24,378 bases of DNA, from contig CAJUDZ010000043.1 of the NCBI GenBank assembly GCA_910584965.1, forward strand, positions 1-24,378. The letters are read 5' to 3'. Of the stretch, positions 24,266-24,378 are shown piece by piece; within the stretch, counting starts at the first letter, position 1; each line of letters starts with the position of its first letter. The position numbers were made by a program, and so were the translations under genes. Under the pieces are notes generated by a model, which was not told the DNA's origin, did not search any database, and saw only the letters and a list, made by a program, of their open reading frames with translations. This DNA is from an uncultured Lachnospiraceae bacterium (lineage in GTDB: Bacteria; Bacillota; Clostridia; Lachnospirales; Lachnospiraceae).

Positions 24266-24378
24266 GAATGGGTAAAACTTTTCTTCTGTGAGGTATTCAA
24301 AGGATATTTCCCTTTGCCGCCGTTTATCCCTGTCACGCCATGCGTTGATAGCCGCATAGCGTATGACTACTCTGCAAA
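24263..24378 (-). pseudogene. Sigma-factor-like integrative-element gene, truncated
   Basis: Reading in from the window edge on the minus strand, the frame CRVVIRYAAINAWRDRDKRR then QREISFEYLTEEKFYPF ends at TGA (24265-24263). This resembles the N-terminal part of the small sigma-70-like proteins of Tn916-type and other Clostridial integrative elements (YAAINAWRDRDKRRQREISF). Its expected C-terminal helix-turn-helix region is missing: the sequence switches at once to the recombinase fragment in another frame. The beginning lies outside the window. Confidence 0.5.

Noticed and set aside
23914..24291. A 125-codon plus-strand frame over the recombinase remnant
   Set aside because: It is the antisense of recognisable recombinase sequence and crosses the sigma/recombinase junction, so it has no independent support.
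1..24378. tRNA, rRNA or CRISPR array
   Set aside because: No cloverleaf-like segment, rRNA signature or regularly spaced short repeats were seen anywhere in the window.

Overview
The window looks like chromosome from an anaerobic Firmicute of the Lachnospiraceae/Clostridia type. I infer this from the AddA/AddB recombination nuclease with its iron-sulfur cysteines, the YesM/YesN-type two-component pair beside a sugar ABC importer without its own ATPase, strong AGGAGG ribosome sites, and Rpn-family and integrative-element debris common in gut Clostridia. The bulk is moderately GC-rich. The last ~800 bases are clearly AT-richer and hold only broken genes.

Layout. (1) 1-2500: a sigma-A-like promoter (60-88) reads into a three-gene run: an internally deleted Rpn-family protein, a P-loop NTPase of unknown substrate, and cysteine synthase. 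(2) 2464-4179: a bidirectional terminator and, on the minus strand, a GH13 oligo-1,6-glucosidase. (3) 4232-4438: copy A of a ~205-bp palindromic repeat. (4) 4496-7122: a palindromic operator candidate, then an ABC ATPase with an N-terminal XRE DNA-binding domain, translationally coupled to a ten-helix BceB-like permease lacking the large extracellular domain. (5) 7116-13219: promoter, YesN response regulator, YesM histidine kinase, lipoprotein sugar-binding protein, an intercistronic hairpin, two sugar permeases and a strong terminator. (6) 13242-23273: a sigma-A promoter, a stand-alone FakA/YloV C-terminal-type domain, a MATE transporter, a single-domain EamA transporter, a small helical protein, then addB and addA, closely spaced in one direction. 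(7) 23307-23513: copy B of the repeat. (8) 23549-24378: pseudogenes and fragments of an integrative element, including a sigma-factor-like piece abutting a serine recombinase piece.

How the genes work together: the sensor kinase and regulator probably control the adjacent sugar importer, which must borrow a shared MsmX/MsmK-type ATPase. The XRE-ABC/permease pair resembles a peptide-antibiotic export or resistance module that carries its own DNA-binding domain. AddAB processes double-strand breaks for recombination.

The best candidate for something undescribed is the pair of palindromic repeats. The copies are 201 bp without indels, with 18 substitutions (91% identity). They can fold into a long hairpin, carry one true compensatory base-pair change, and are flanked by imperfect 11-16-bp direct repeats that look like target-site duplications. 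They behave like a small non-autonomous mobile element. Second is the XRE-ABC fusion with its reduced permease and upstream palindrome. All family assignments are from reading motifs; no database search was possible.
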